This document shows positions 17,471-25,652 of a stretch of DNA of 46,495 nt, one piece after another. Position numbers and translations under genes: made by a program. The notes beneath the pieces were generated by a model that saw nothing but the letters and a program-made list of their open reading frames with translations, was not told the DNA's origin and did not search any database. Positions within the stretch are counted from its first letter, which is position 1. Every line of letters begins with the position of its first letter. The stretch is from NCBI GenBank assembly GCA_004332335.1, contig SISS01000020.1:1-46495 (forward strand), read 5' to 3'. The stretch is from Methanoregulaceae archaeon UXB-2016. GTDB lineage: Archaea; Halobacteriota; Methanomicrobia; Methanomicrobiales; Methanospirillaceae.

Positions 17471-17505
17471 GAAACTTATTTTTCCCTCCTGCCCCTGGAA
17501 GGGGC
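17471..17505 (+). promoter_or_regulatory. Putative TATA box plus small hairpin before the lipoprotein gene
   Basis: GAAACTTATTTTT (17471-17483) is a TATA-like element about 25-30 bases before ATG 17506. Between it and the ATG the bases GCCCCTGGAAGGGGC (17491-17505) form a perfect 6-bp stem with a 3-base loop abutting the start codon, where the hairpin could hinder ribosome access. The T-run could also end dcd transcription. Function is inferred from position only. Confidence 0.4.
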
Positions 17506-18684
17506 ATGGCTCCGGACCTCCGCCTCCTTTCCCTATTGACTGTCGCCCTGCTCGCCGCCGGCTGCTCCGTGCCGGCCGTGCTCGGCGACCCGCCCTCGGT
17601 CTCCACCTTCTCCCCCGAACGCGTGGCGTTCGACGACTCGCTCCTCTCCCGACTCTCCGTCCCGCCCGGGTTCGCGGTGAACGTCTTCGCCCGCGACCTC
17701 GGCGGCGTCCGCGTCATGGTCGCGGCCCCCGACGGCACGGTCTATGCCTCCGTCCCGTCCGCGGGCACGGTCCTCCGCCTTCGCGACGTCGACGGCGACG
17801 GCTCCTCCGAGTCGGTCGAGCCCGTGCTCGAGGGCTATCCCCGGGTCCACGGGCTCGCGCTCGAGAACAGGACCCTCTACTTCGCGACCCCGACCGCGGT
17901 CTACGCGGCCCCGGTCGGGGAGGACGGCACCCCCGGGACCCCGCGGGCGATCGCGGAGGGCCTCCCCTCGGGCGGCAACCACCAGGCCCCGGGGCTCGGC
18001 CTCGGCCCAGACGGCCGGCTCTACCTCACGCTCGGGTCGAGCTGCAACGTCTGCGACGAGGCCAGCCCCGAGCGGGCCGCGATGCTCGTGCTGGAGGACG
18101 GGACCCGTCGGGTGTACGCCCGGGGCCTCCGCAACACCATGGGTTTCGACTGGCACCCGGGGACGGGGGCGCTCTACGGCGCGGACCAGGGCTCCGATCT
18201 CCGCGGGGACGACCTGCCGCCCGAGGAGGTGAACCGGCTCCGGGACGGCGGCCACTACGGCTGGCCCTGGGTCTACGGCGATCGCGTGGTCGATCGGCTC
18301 ACGCCTTCCGACCCCCCCGGCAGCACGAAGGAGGCGTTCGGAGCCACCACCGAGCCATCCACGCTCGAGCTCCCGGCCCACGCCTCGCCGATCCAGCTCC
18401 GGTTCTACGGCGGGACGGCGTTTCCCGAGGACTACCGCGGGGACGCGTTCGTGACCCTGCACGGCTCCTGGAACCGGAACCCGCCGAACGGCTACCGCGT
18501 CGCCCGGCTCCGCTTCTCGGCGGCCGGCGAGCCCGAGGGGTACGAGGACTTTCTCACGGGCTTCCTCTTCGACGGGAACCGCGTCTTCGGCCGGCCGGCC
18601 GGCCTGGCGGTCCTGCCCGACGGCTCGCTCCTGGTCGGCGACGACTTCAACGGTGTGGTCTACCGGGTCGCCTATCGCGGCTAG
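17506..18684 (+). CDS. Secreted PQQ-type sorbosone/glucose dehydrogenase-like lipoprotein
   Basis: 392 residues from ATG 17506. The N-terminus is a lipoprotein signal (LLSLLTVALLAAGC, lipobox Cys about residue 20). The mature part is a six-bladed beta-propeller of the sorbosone dehydrogenase / soluble glucose dehydrogenase class: RLSVPPGFAVNVFARDLGGV, SGGNHQAPGLGLGPDGRLYL, the Cys pair GSSCNVCDE at about 179, ARGLRNTMGFDWHPGTG, DGGHYGWPWVYGD, TLHGSWNRNPPNGYRV. Family enzymes oxidise sugars with PQQ, but a methanogen probably lacks PQQ, so the real cofactor and substrate are open. It is the last core gene before the accessory island. Confidence 0.85.
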   Translation: MAPDLRLLSLLTVALLAAGCSVPAVLGDPPSVSTFSPERVAFDDSLLSRLSVPPGFAVNVFARDLGGVRVMVAAPDGTVYASVPSAGTVLRLRDVDGDGSSESVEPVLEGYPRVHGLALENRTLYFATPTAVYAAPVGEDGTPGTPRAIAEGLPSGGNHQAPGLGLGPDGRLYLTLGSSCNVCDEASPERAAMLVLEDGTRRVYARGLRNTMGFDWHPGTGALYGADQGSDLRGDDLPPEEVNRLRDGGHYGWPWVYGDRVVDRLTPSDPPGSTKEAFGATTEPSTLELPAHASPIQLRFYGGTAFPEDYRGDAFVTLHGSWNRNPPNGYRVARLRFSAAGEPEGYEDFLTGFLFDGNRVFGRPAGLAVLPDGSLLVGDDFNGVVYRVAYRG

Positions 18685-18753
18685 ACGTTCCCCGGCACGG
18701 GCGGGGGGCTGCAAAGCGCGACCGTCTCCCTGGTGGACGGACCGGTCCGCGAA

Positions 18754-18856
18754 TGAGTCTGGGGGTCTGACGGAGTCTGTCTCCATCTCCTGCGCATAGA
18801 AAAAAGATCAGGATGGCCACGGGGGTGACCCTGACTCATCCAGACCCCCAGACTCA
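18754..18856. repeat. 16-bp perfect inverted repeat at the island boundary
   Basis: TGAGTCTGGGGGTCTG at 18754-18769 and its exact reverse complement CAGACCCCCAGACTCA at 18841-18856, separated by 71 bases. The left arm is intergenic; the right arm is inside the last codons of the primase-like gene. It lies where core genes give way to mobile-type genes. It could be a recombination end, a replication-protein site or a bidirectional terminator structure; sequence alone does not choose. Confidence 0.7.
18800..18805 (-). terminator. U-tract terminator after the primase-like gene
   Basis: Six A residues on the plus strand give U6 in the leftward transcript immediately after the stop codon at 18808-18810. 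Archaeal termination relies on such U-tracts, so this probably ends the primase-like transcript. Confidence 0.45.
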
Positions 18857-20922
18857 AGAGACATCCCCCCGCCGGCATACTGCTCGACCGTCGCCTGTCC
18901 CGGTCTCCTGGCCGACGCGGCCCTGAGAGCGGCCCACCGTGCCGCATGATCCCTGGTCCCGGCCCTGGCGAGCATGAACCCCGAGGGATACCGGGTCTCC
19001 TTCCGGTACCTGAGGAGCTGCCCGAGCTTCTGGTTCCCCCCGCCCCTGATGGCGATCGCCTCGAGCACCTCGTCGGGCGCGCACCCTCGCATGGTCTGGT
19101 CGACATACGGCGTCGAGGCGTTCTTCTCCAGCTCCGCGATCAGTTCGGCCACGGTGAGGGGCTTCTCTCCGAACCGCTCGTGCCACCTCTCCAGGAACGC
19201 GCCCCACTGCGGGGCCTCGAGCTCGGCCTCCTCGTACTGCTGGTCCAGGTTCTTCAGGAACCCGTCGACCTTCATCACGGAGAGCATCCCGCCGAGGATC
19301 TCGCACCAGTCCTCGAAGACGGCCAGGCGCGGGGTGCCCTCGGGGACCCGGCGACCATCGCGGATCCAGGCCCGGGCGATCGTCAGGACGGCGGCGATGA
19401 TCCGCCCCCGCTCGCTCCCGGCCCACGCCAGCAGGTCCGGGTGCCTGAACGTCGACCTGTCCCGGAGCCAGGGGCGGGCGTCCTTGGGGTCCATGCGTAT
19501 CCAGACGCATCGCCGGGGGAGGTCGCCGCCGAGCGCGAGGTTGATCCCGGTCGCGATCCAGCACGGCTGGTTCTCGACCTTCAGGGTCTGCGTCCTCCCG
19601 AGGACCCGGCCGTTATAGACCCGCTGCGTGATGGCTGTCGAGAGCTCTGGCGCCGAGAGAGTTCCCGTGACGTTGTCGAAGACGATCCCGACCCGGCCCG
19701 CCGAGAGCTCGGAGAGCAGGAGTTTTCCCCACTCCTCCCGGATCGTCGGGGCCTGGGTCATGGCCGCGCTCGACCCGGTCGCGATCGTCACGATCACCTC
19801 CGCGAGGAGGCTCGCGCCCGTGCCCATCTGCGGCTTGTCGAAGAGCATCAGGGGCACACGTCCGGCGATCATGGGGCGGACGATCGGCGTCATGAGGGCC
19901 GCGATCGCGTTGGCCCTGCTCGCCTTGATGCCGTCCTTCTCGACCACGAACGGGGAGTCTGCGACCGTGTCGGAGACCAGGGCGGCCGCTCCGGCCACCT
20001 GGTCGGGCGTGGGGTCGTCGGGGATCGGCGGCAGGACCAGCCCGGGGCCCGGGCTGTGGTAGAGCCCGGTCTCCCGGTCGTACCCGGGTTCGGTGACCAG
20101 GCGCCCGTCCAGGCAGATGGCCGGGGACTCGATGATCCCGAGCAGGGGCGGAAACCAGGAGCAGAGGTGCGCGGACGACAGGATATTCCGGGCGACGGGC
20201 ATCGGCGGGTTGGTCGGCCTGAGGATCGTCTCCCTCCCTGCGGCGACGGCGTCCGTGAAGTCCGCGGCCTCGCCGAGCGCCCACCTGACCCCGTGGTCGA
20301 GGACGGGACGGATGACGGGGTGGCCGTGTTCGTCGGCATCGATCCTGACCAGCGCTCCGGCCCGGATGAACATGGACGGGGGGTCGTTCCATGCCCTGAG
20401 CGCGGCGACGGCCTCGGCCGTGATCTCGGGGAGCTGCCGGTCGTTCGCCTGGATCCGGACCCGGGGTTGGTTCTCTCGGCTGGCGGGCTCGCCGCGCTCC
20501 TTTCGCGCGATGGCCGCGTCGGCGGCATGGAAACGGCGGTGGGCGTAGTCGGCGGCCGCCTGCCGCTCCCGCTCGGTGCGTTCCTCTTTCGCCCGTGCCG
20601 TTTCGTCGGCGATGATGGTCTCGGTGCGCTCGCGGCCCCCGACCATCTGGCCCCAGCCGGCGACCAGGGCGGAGACGTCCACGGCCCTGCCCTCGCGTAC
20701 GGCGGTGTCGACGGCCCCCCGGAGCTCCATCTCGGCATAGGCGGACGCCCCCCCGTCGCCGCCGGGCGCCGATGCCTGTGCGCCCGGAGGCAACCGCCCG
20801 GCCCCGCTCCCGGTCGGCGATGCCGGCTCGACGGGGACGTACCGGAGGTCGGCCCGGAGGAGCTGGGCGGGGATCGCGATCGGGCGATCTGGATCGACGG
20901 GGTTATCCGTTGCCGGGTGCAC
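18808..20922 (-). CDS. Primase/helicase-like AAA+ replication protein of a mobile element
   Basis: 704 residues from GTG 20922. The N-terminal about 150 residues are low-complexity and charged, with a likely coiled stretch (TARAKEERTERERQAAADY). Residues about 340-500 look like an AAA+/superfamily 3-type ATPase: a P-loop-like KPQMGTGAS (363-371), a Walker B-like GIVFDNV (412-418), a sensor-1-like CWIATGIN (454-461) and an arginine-finger-like PRRCVWIRMD (469-478). The usual P-loop Lys is replaced by Ala (GTGAS where GTGKS is expected), so ATP hydrolysis is doubtful unless the family uses a variant loop. Such proteins are typical of integrated plasmids and viruses. It overlaps the upstream ribbon-helix-helix gene by 20 bases. 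No integrase or relaxase is adjacent. Confidence 0.7.
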   Translation of the reverse strand: MHPATDNPVDPDRPIAIPAQLLRADLRYVPVEPASPTGSGAGRLPPGAQASAPGGDGGASAYAEMELRGAVDTAVREGRAVDVSALVAGWGQMVGGRERTETIIADETARAKEERTERERQAAADYAHRRFHAADAAIARKERGEPASRENQPRVRIQANDRQLPEITAEAVAALRAWNDPPSMFIRAGALVRIDADEHGHPVIRPVLDHGVRWALGEAADFTDAVAAGRETILRPTNPPMPVARNILSSAHLCSWFPPLLGIIESPAICLDGRLVTEPGYDRETGLYHSPGPGLVLPPIPDDPTPDQVAGAAALVSDTVADSPFVVEKDGIKASRANAIAALMTPIVRPMIAGRVPLMLFDKPQMGTGASLLAEVIVTIATGSSAAMTQAPTIREEWGKLLLSELSAGRVGIVFDNVTGTLSAPELSTAITQRVYNGRVLGRTQTLKVENQPCWIATGINLALGGDLPRRCVWIRMDPKDARPWLRDRSTFRHPDLLAWAGSERGRIIAAVLTIARAWIRDGRRVPEGTPRLAVFEDWCEILGGMLSVMKVDGFLKNLDQQYEEAELEAPQWGAFLERWHERFGEKPLTVAELIAELEKNASTPYVDQTMRGCAPDEVLEAIAIRGGGNQKLGQLLRYRKETRYPSGFMLARAGTRDHAARWAALRAASARRPGQATVEQYAGGGMSLESGGLDESGSPPWPS

Positions 20923-21136
20923 GATTGCGTACCCCCTTCCTCTTCGGCTGGGTGGTGTTCTGGACGGGGCCCTCGTTGCTGCCAGGCTCGCCGGCTCCGT
21001 CCAGATCTGCTTTCATCATTTCGGTCAGGTACGCGGAGAACGTCGCCGAGAGGTTCACCCCAGTTCGGACGGCCCAGGCTTTGGCCTCCCGCGGGAGGGT
21101 GATGGCCGTCGGGCTCGTCCGGGTGCCGGGTTTCAT
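20903..21136 (-). CDS. Ribbon-helix-helix (CcdA/CopG-like) DNA-binding protein
   Basis: 77 residues from ATG 21136; an upstream in-frame start at 21190 would add 18 residues of unlikely sequence. The core SPTAITLPREAKAWAVRTG then VNLSATFSAYLTEMMK follows the ribbon-helix-helix pattern: a short beta strand, helix, and the NLS turn seen in CcdA-like antitoxins and plasmid copy-control repressors. A basic tail (KRKGVRNRAPGNG) follows. It overlaps the primase-like gene by 20 bases and probably represses that operon. No toxin partner is seen on the downstream side, so a copy-control or repressor role is more likely than antitoxin. TATA-like GTATATGTATG lies 30-40 bases upstream. Confidence 0.7.
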   Translation of the reverse strand: MKPGTRTSPTAITLPREAKAWAVRTGVNLSATFSAYLTEMMKADLDGAGEPGSNEGPVQNTTQPKRKGVRNRAPGNG

Positions 21137-21558
21137 CGTGCGGCTCCTGGATGCAGATTCAATGCATACATATACGCAAGAATCGGGCATTATAAACAGT
21201 TAAAACGCTCAATCGAAAGTGCGCCACGGCCCCGGATCTGTCGTGCACGACATTTCCGGGCGTATTCTGTGTACTCGATACAGTACTCTTCCGGATGCCC
21301 AGGCTGCCCGGAATGTTCGCGCGCGGGGAGTCGCCGACGGGGGCGCTGCATCTCCCGATCCCTCAGGTCTGGCGCTGCGGGCCGTCCGGGAATACAGCGG
21401 GCCGCACTGGCGGGAGATTCGGTCCTGTGGGCGCGGGAGGCTGGAGGGGATCGGGCGGCGAGTTCGGGAGGGCGAGCGGGCGGATGCCAAGATGGAGGGC
21501 AGGCGCCGAAAGTCGCAACGCATAACGGGTATCGCGGCAACCATTACTGCGATCAGCA
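21137..21558. other. 422-base divergent intergenic region with a 12-bp palindrome
   Basis: No convincing gene was found here. Overlapping frames on both strands give Arg/Pro/Ser-rich shadow-type peptides without recognisable motifs. The left part is A/T-rich and holds promoter-like elements for the ribbon-helix-helix gene (TATATGTA near 21166-21176 and TTTATAAT near 21190-21199 on the minus strand). At 21240-21251 is the perfect palindrome GTCGTGCACGAC, followed by the inverted repeat GTACT-6-AGTAC at 21271-21286. These are plausible operator or replication-initiator sites for the element. The rest, to 21558, is GC-rich and unexplained. Confidence 0.5.
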
Positions 21559-22273
21559 ATGGACGAGACCCGTCTCGCCGAGTTCGTCGCGTTCGCCCGT
21601 GGGCTGAAGGGCGACGAGAAGAGCGAGGCGCAGACCTTCCTCACGCGCCTCTTCCAGGCATTCGGCCACGCGGGCGCCGTGGAGGCCGGCGCGACCTTCG
21701 AGCACCGGATCCGGATCGAGAACAGCACGAAGTTCTCGGACCTCCTCTGGCCGGGCCGGGTGCTGATCGAGATGAAGAGCCGGGGCGTGAACCTCGACCG
21801 GGTCGTGCCGCAGGCGAAGGCGTACTGGGACAACGCGTACCGGGACCGGACTGAGTACGTGGTCCTCTGCAACTTCGACGAGTTCGTGGTCTACAACTGG
21901 AACCTGCAGCGGGAGCCGCTGGACACGGTCGAGCTGGAGCAGCTGCCGGAGATGTGGCGGTCGCTCGCGTTCCTGGCGCCGGGGAAGGTCGAGCCGATCT
22001 TCGGCAACAACCTGGTGGCGCTGACGAAGGAGGCGGCGGACCGGGTGGCGGACCTGTACGGGCACCTCGTCGACCGCGGGATCGCGCCGGCGGCCGGTGG
22101 GGCGCTTTGTGGGGGTCCCGTACGTCGACGGCAGGATCTTCGCGAGGTTGGAGGCGATCGATCTGGAGGAGACGGAGCTCGAACTGCTCGAGACAGCGGC
22201 ATGGTCGGACGGGTTGAAGGTGCAGCCACTGCCGAAGGCAATCGCGCCGGATGCGATCGCTCTTCTTCAGTAA
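21559..22273 (+). pseudogene. Remnant of an MmeI-like (type IIL) restriction-modification gene
   Basis: Residues 1 to about 175 (from ATG 21559) match the N-terminal nuclease part of MmeI-like fused methyltransferase-nucleases: FLTRLFQAFGHAGAVEAGAT, DLLWPGRVLIEMKSRG with a PD-ExK-like Asp-Glu-Lys set, and LCNFDEFVVYNW. Around 22085-22100 the family match leaves this frame and resumes one base over as RFVGVPYVDGRIFARLEAI and LELLETAAWSDGLKVQP, resembling the segment just before the methyltransferase core, ending at TAA 22271-22273. The whole methyltransferase and target-recognition domains are missing. The gene therefore carries a frameshift and a large deletion. Its last 7 bases overlap the 3' end of hsdR on the opposite strand. 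Confidence 0.8.
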
Positions 22274-25251
22274 TACTGCCGGATATAGCCGTACGCCCGG
22301 TCGAAGAGGTCCTGGTCCTTATGGAGCTGGTACCGTAAGAGGACGAGCCGGAGCTCTTTCTGGACGAGCCGTTCGCCCTGCGTCGTTCGCTGCCAGTCCG
22401 GGAACCGCACCCTCTTCACGATCTCGTCGATACTGGTCACGATCCGCTCGACGATGATGGGTGTCGCGTCGCTCTTCGCATCGCTGAAGAGTTCGGTGAG
22501 CGCTTCTTTCGCCCTGTCCCGTTCCTCACGCGTATCGATCTCGCTTTCGGCCTCAAGGGTCTGCCGGGCGACGTCGAGGATCGCCTTGAGGAAGTCGATG
22601 CTGGTGCAGAGACCCTGCTCGTGGCGTTCACGAATCCGCTCCAGCCGTTCCCCGAGCGCGATGAATACCGGGTTGTTGCCGTGCCGGCGGATGCGGGGGA
22701 TGAGCCGTATGAAAATATCCTTTCCTTTTTTCTCTCGTTCCGCATCCGTGATGACCTTCTCGAGGACGCCTCCATCCAGCACCAGTGGCTCGAGATCATC
22801 GATGACAGTCTCGACATGGATGTTCCGGTTGATCAGGTCGATGGTCTTCGGGCCGAGGACGTGCCAGAGCAGCTTGCCATTCCCGCTCGGGGGCTTGACG
22901 GACTCGTAGACCTGCGTGAGCCATCGGTACTCCTTCTCGTGCGAGACGAGGATCGGATCGGGTGAGAGCGCCTCCCAGATGATCCCCAGCACCGAGAACT
23001 CGGCCGCGAACCTGTCCCGGACCTCGTTGGTGGGAAGGGCCTGCTGCGCGGCCATCAGCCCCTCGTATCCGCCGAGGGTTCGGTCCACGCCGACGAAGAA
23101 CGCGAGGCATTTCTCGAGATGGACTGGCAACTCCTTCCGGAGCTCCTCGATGTTGGTGATGACGCGCCGCACCGTCTCCTCGTCAAAGGCCAGCGCCCGC
23201 GCTACGTCGTCGAAGATGCCGATGTAATCGACGATCAGGCCGTGGGTCTTTGCCTGGCCGAAGGTCCGGTTCGTCCGGCAGATGGCCTGGAGGAGGGTGT
23301 GGTCCTTCATCGGCTTATCGAGGTACATCACCTGGAGGATCGGCGCGTCGAACCCGGTCAGCAGCTTGTTGGTAACGATGAGGAACTGCAGGGGGTCGGC
23401 GGGGTCGCGGAAGCGGTTGAGCAGGGCCTCCTCCTGGTCCCTGTCGCGGGCGTGGACCTTCCACTCGAGCGGATCGCCGGGCTGGCTGATCATGACGACG
23501 GCGCTGGCCTCGGGACCGAGCAGCTCGTCCATGACCTGCTTGTAAAGAACGCAGCACTCGCGGTCGAAGGTAACGACCTGCGCCTTGAAGCCGTTCGGCT
23601 CGACGCGGGCCAGGTAGTGGGCGACGATGTGGTTGACGACGGCCCGGACGCGCTCGGGGTTCTTGACGAGGACGGCCATCTTCGCGGCGCGTTTCGCGAG
23701 GTCGTCGCGGTCCTGCTCCGAGAGGTCGCCGGTGATCCTGGCGTAGGCGTCGTCGACTGCGGCCTGGTCGATCTTGAGCTTCACGACCGGCGTCTCGAAG
23801 TGGAGGGGGAGGGTGGCTCCGTCGCGGATGGACTCCTCGAAGGAGTAGCGACTCATGTACCCTTTTTCGTCCTCGGTCGCGCCGAAGGCCCAGAAGGTGT
23901 TGTGGTCGGCGCTGTTGATCGGGGTCCCGGTGAGGCCGAAGAGGAACGCGTTCGGCAGGGCCTCGCGCATCTTCAGCCCGAGGTCGCCCTCCTGGGTGCG
24001 GTGGGCCTCGTCGACCATGACGATGATGTTGGACCGCTCGTTGAGGACGCCGCCGGCCTCGGCGAACTTGTGGATGGTGGTGATCAGGACCTTGCGGACG
24101 TCCTGGGCGAGGAGGGCCTGGAGCTCGCTCCGGCTGGCGACGCCGACCATGTTCGGGGTATCGGCCGCGTTGAAGGTGGCGGTGATCTGGGTGTCGAGGT
24201 CGATGCGGTCGACGACGATGATCACGGTGGGGTTGTGGAGCCGCGAATGGAGACGGAGCTTCTGCGCGGCGAAGACCATGAGGAGGGACTTGCCGCTGCC
24301 CTGGAAGTGCCAGATGAGCCCCTTCCTGATCCGGCCCTGGACGACGCGGTCGACGATCTGGTTGGTGGTGTAGTACTGCTGGTACCGGGCGATGAGCTTG
24401 ATGCGGCGGTGCTTCTTGTCGGTGGCGAAGAGGGTGAAGTACTGGAGGAGGTCGAGCACGATCTCGGGCTGGAGCATGCTCGCGACTGCCCGACGTACAT
24501 CGGCGAGCGTCCCCTCGGGCTCGTTCTCCTCGGTCCGCCACGGCCCCCAGAGGTCGAGCGGCATCCTGACTGAGCCGTAGCGGTAGACCCGGCCCTCGCT
24601 TGCGAACGAGAAGACGTTCGGTACGAACATAGCCGGCACCTGTTTTTCATAGATCTCGTTGACCTGGTAGGCGCCGTCGAACCAGGTGACGGCCGAGCGG
24701 GTGGAAGTCTTGGCCTCGCCGACGACGAGCGGGATGCCGTTGACGACGAAGACGATGTCGAATCGCTTCTCGACGGGGCCGGCCTGGAAGGTCCACTGGT
24801 TGGTGACGACCAGGTAGTTATTCGCGGGGTCGGCGGCGTCGACGAGCCGGACGGGGACGTGCTCGCCGTTCGGGCCGAAGGGCATGGACTTCTCGCTCCG
24901 GAGCCAGGCGGTGAACTGCTCGTTGGCCCGGACGAGGCCGTCGCTCCCGACGCCGAGGAGGATGGCGCGGAGCTTGTAGATCACCTCGTCGGCGCGATCG
25001 GGCTTGGCGGCGATCTCGGGGTTGAGGCGGACCAGGGCGTCGCGGAGCCACGTTTCGACCATGACGTCGTTGGGCCGGCGCGGGATCTCCTGTGTGGGGA
25101 CATACTCCCACCGGGCCGGGCGGAGGGCGGGGCCGAGCGAGCCGGGATAATCGAGCGGGGGCTCGCCGATGGCCGGCGACCGCGATATGCGGGGGCGGGT
25201 GACGGTGTCGAGGACCATCCGCTCGACCGTGGTGGCTTCGGTGAAGGTCAT
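22267..25251 (-). CDS. hsdR: Type I restriction enzyme R subunit
   Basis: 994 residues, a normal length. It is the translocase-nuclease of the type I system, cutting unmodified DNA in complex with HsdM and HsdS. The nuclease motif is Asp165, Glu179, Lys181 (FDIVFVVNGIPLVVGEAKT). The SF2 helicase has Walker A HFQGSGKSLLM (315-325), DEAH (414-417), FGLTGTPIN, and the later motifs VTNKLLTGFDAPILQ and QAICRTNRTF. The N-terminus carries an unusual Pro-rich insert (residues about 18-46) between TFTEATTVERMVLDTV and WEYVPTQEIPRRP; that same segment is duplicated at the start of the small gene just upstream. The ATG overlaps that gene by ATGA. It appears intact and active. Confidence 0.95.
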   Translation of the reverse strand: MTFTEATTVERMVLDTVTRPRISRSPAIGEPPLDYPGSLGPALRPARWEYVPTQEIPRRPNDVMVETWLRDALVRLNPEIAAKPDRADEVIYKLRAILLGVGSDGLVRANEQFTAWLRSEKSMPFGPNGEHVPVRLVDAADPANNYLVVTNQWTFQAGPVEKRFDIVFVVNGIPLVVGEAKTSTRSAVTWFDGAYQVNEIYEKQVPAMFVPNVFSFASEGRVYRYGSVRMPLDLWGPWRTEENEPEGTLADVRRAVASMLQPEIVLDLLQYFTLFATDKKHRRIKLIARYQQYYTTNQIVDRVVQGRIRKGLIWHFQGSGKSLLMVFAAQKLRLHSRLHNPTVIIVVDRIDLDTQITATFNAADTPNMVGVASRSELQALLAQDVRKVLITTIHKFAEAGGVLNERSNIIVMVDEAHRTQEGDLGLKMREALPNAFLFGLTGTPINSADHNTFWAFGATEDEKGYMSRYSFEESIRDGATLPLHFETPVVKLKIDQAAVDDAYARITGDLSEQDRDDLAKRAAKMAVLVKNPERVRAVVNHIVAHYLARVEPNGFKAQVVTFDRECCVLYKQVMDELLGPEASAVVMISQPGDPLEWKVHARDRDQEEALLNRFRDPADPLQFLIVTNKLLTGFDAPILQVMYLDKPMKDHTLLQAICRTNRTFGQAKTHGLIVDYIGIFDDVARALAFDEETVRRVITNIEELRKELPVHLEKCLAFFVGVDRTLGGYEGLMAAQQALPTNEVRDRFAAEFSVLGIIWEALSPDPILVSHEKEYRWLTQVYESVKPPSGNGKLLWHVLGPKTIDLINRNIHVETVIDDLEPLVLDGGVLEKVITDAEREKKGKDIFIRLIPRIRRHGNNPVFIALGERLERIRERHEQGLCTSIDFLKAILDVARQTLEAESEIDTREERDRAKEALTELFSDAKSDATPIIVERIVTSIDEIVKRVRFPDWQRTTQGERLVQKELRLVLLRYQLHKDQDLFDRAYGYIRQYY
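25130..25251 (-). repeat. Direct repeat copy A (5' end of hsdR)
   Basis: A 122-base segment encoding about the first 40 HsdR residues. It matches copy B at 25537-25652 closely over its length, with one 6-base in-frame difference (two residues) and scattered substitutions. Both copies start with the same Met-Thr-Phe-Thr-Glu-Ala coding stretch on the minus strand. This looks like a recent partial gene duplication. Confidence 0.9.
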
Positions 25252-25652
25252 TCAGGTATCTCCCAGTGGCCGCCCCTGTCCGGGCCGATGCGGCGGAGCC
25301 GGCCCTGTTCTTTGAGCTTCTCGATCTGCTTCTTGATCGCCCTGTCCGTGATGCCCACCTCCTCCGCGAGGTCCGCAATGGTGACGGACGGGTCGCGGCG
25401 GACGGCCTCGAGGATCTTCTGGGAACTTTTCTGGGAACTTTTCCCAGGATCTGTATCGGGCGTCCCGGCCCCCGTATCGCTGCGGGGAACCGCCCACGTC
25501 GCCGCCGTTGCTGTCGTCCCGTCCCGTTGGAGCGACGGGCCGAGCGAGCCGGGATACTCGAGCGGGGGATCGCCGATGGCCGGCGATCTCCGGGGGCGGG
25601 CGACGGTGTCCAGGACCATCCGCTTGACCGTGGCGGCTTCGGTGAAGGTCAT
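25248..25652 (-). CDS. Chimeric small protein: HsdR N-terminal segment fused to a winged helix
   Basis: 134 residues, overlapping hsdS upstream and hsdR downstream by ATGA junctions. Residues 1-40 are a near copy of the HsdR N-terminus (MTFTEAATVKRMVLDTV, then SPAIGDPPLEYPGSLGP). Residues 41-70 are a Thr/Pro/Gly linker. Residues 71-78 are SSQK twice, encoded by a 12-base tandem repeat (25418-25441). Residues 79-134 form a winged helix (KILEAVRRDPSVTIADLAEE, VGITDRAIKKQIEKLKEQGR, RRIGPDRGGHWEIPE) of the type found at the C-terminus of COG2865/AlbA_2-type ATP-binding regulators. I infer a residual regulator C-terminus captured behind a duplicated hsdR start. It keeps an open frame and tight overlaps, so it is probably expressed. 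It could regulate the operon, or compete with HsdR for the methylase core. Confidence 0.75.
   Translation of the reverse strand: MTFTEAATVKRMVLDTVARPRRSPAIGDPPLEYPGSLGPSLQRDGTTATAATWAVPRSDTGAGTPDTDPGKSSQKSSQKILEAVRRDPSVTIADLAEEVGITDRAIKKQIEKLKEQGRLRRIGPDRGGHWEIPE
25537..25652 (-). repeat. Direct repeat copy B (5' end of the chimeric gene)
   Basis: A 116-base partner of copy A (25130-25251). It starts at the chimera ATG and ends at the common GGGCCGAGCGAG boundary. The end of similarity marks the fusion point between hsdR-derived and regulator-derived sequence. Confidence 0.9.

Noticed and set aside
21219-21854. Plus-strand frame of 211 residues before and across the MmeI remnant
   Set aside because: Out of frame with the clear nuclease homology and Arg/Gly-rich throughout; treated as shadow.
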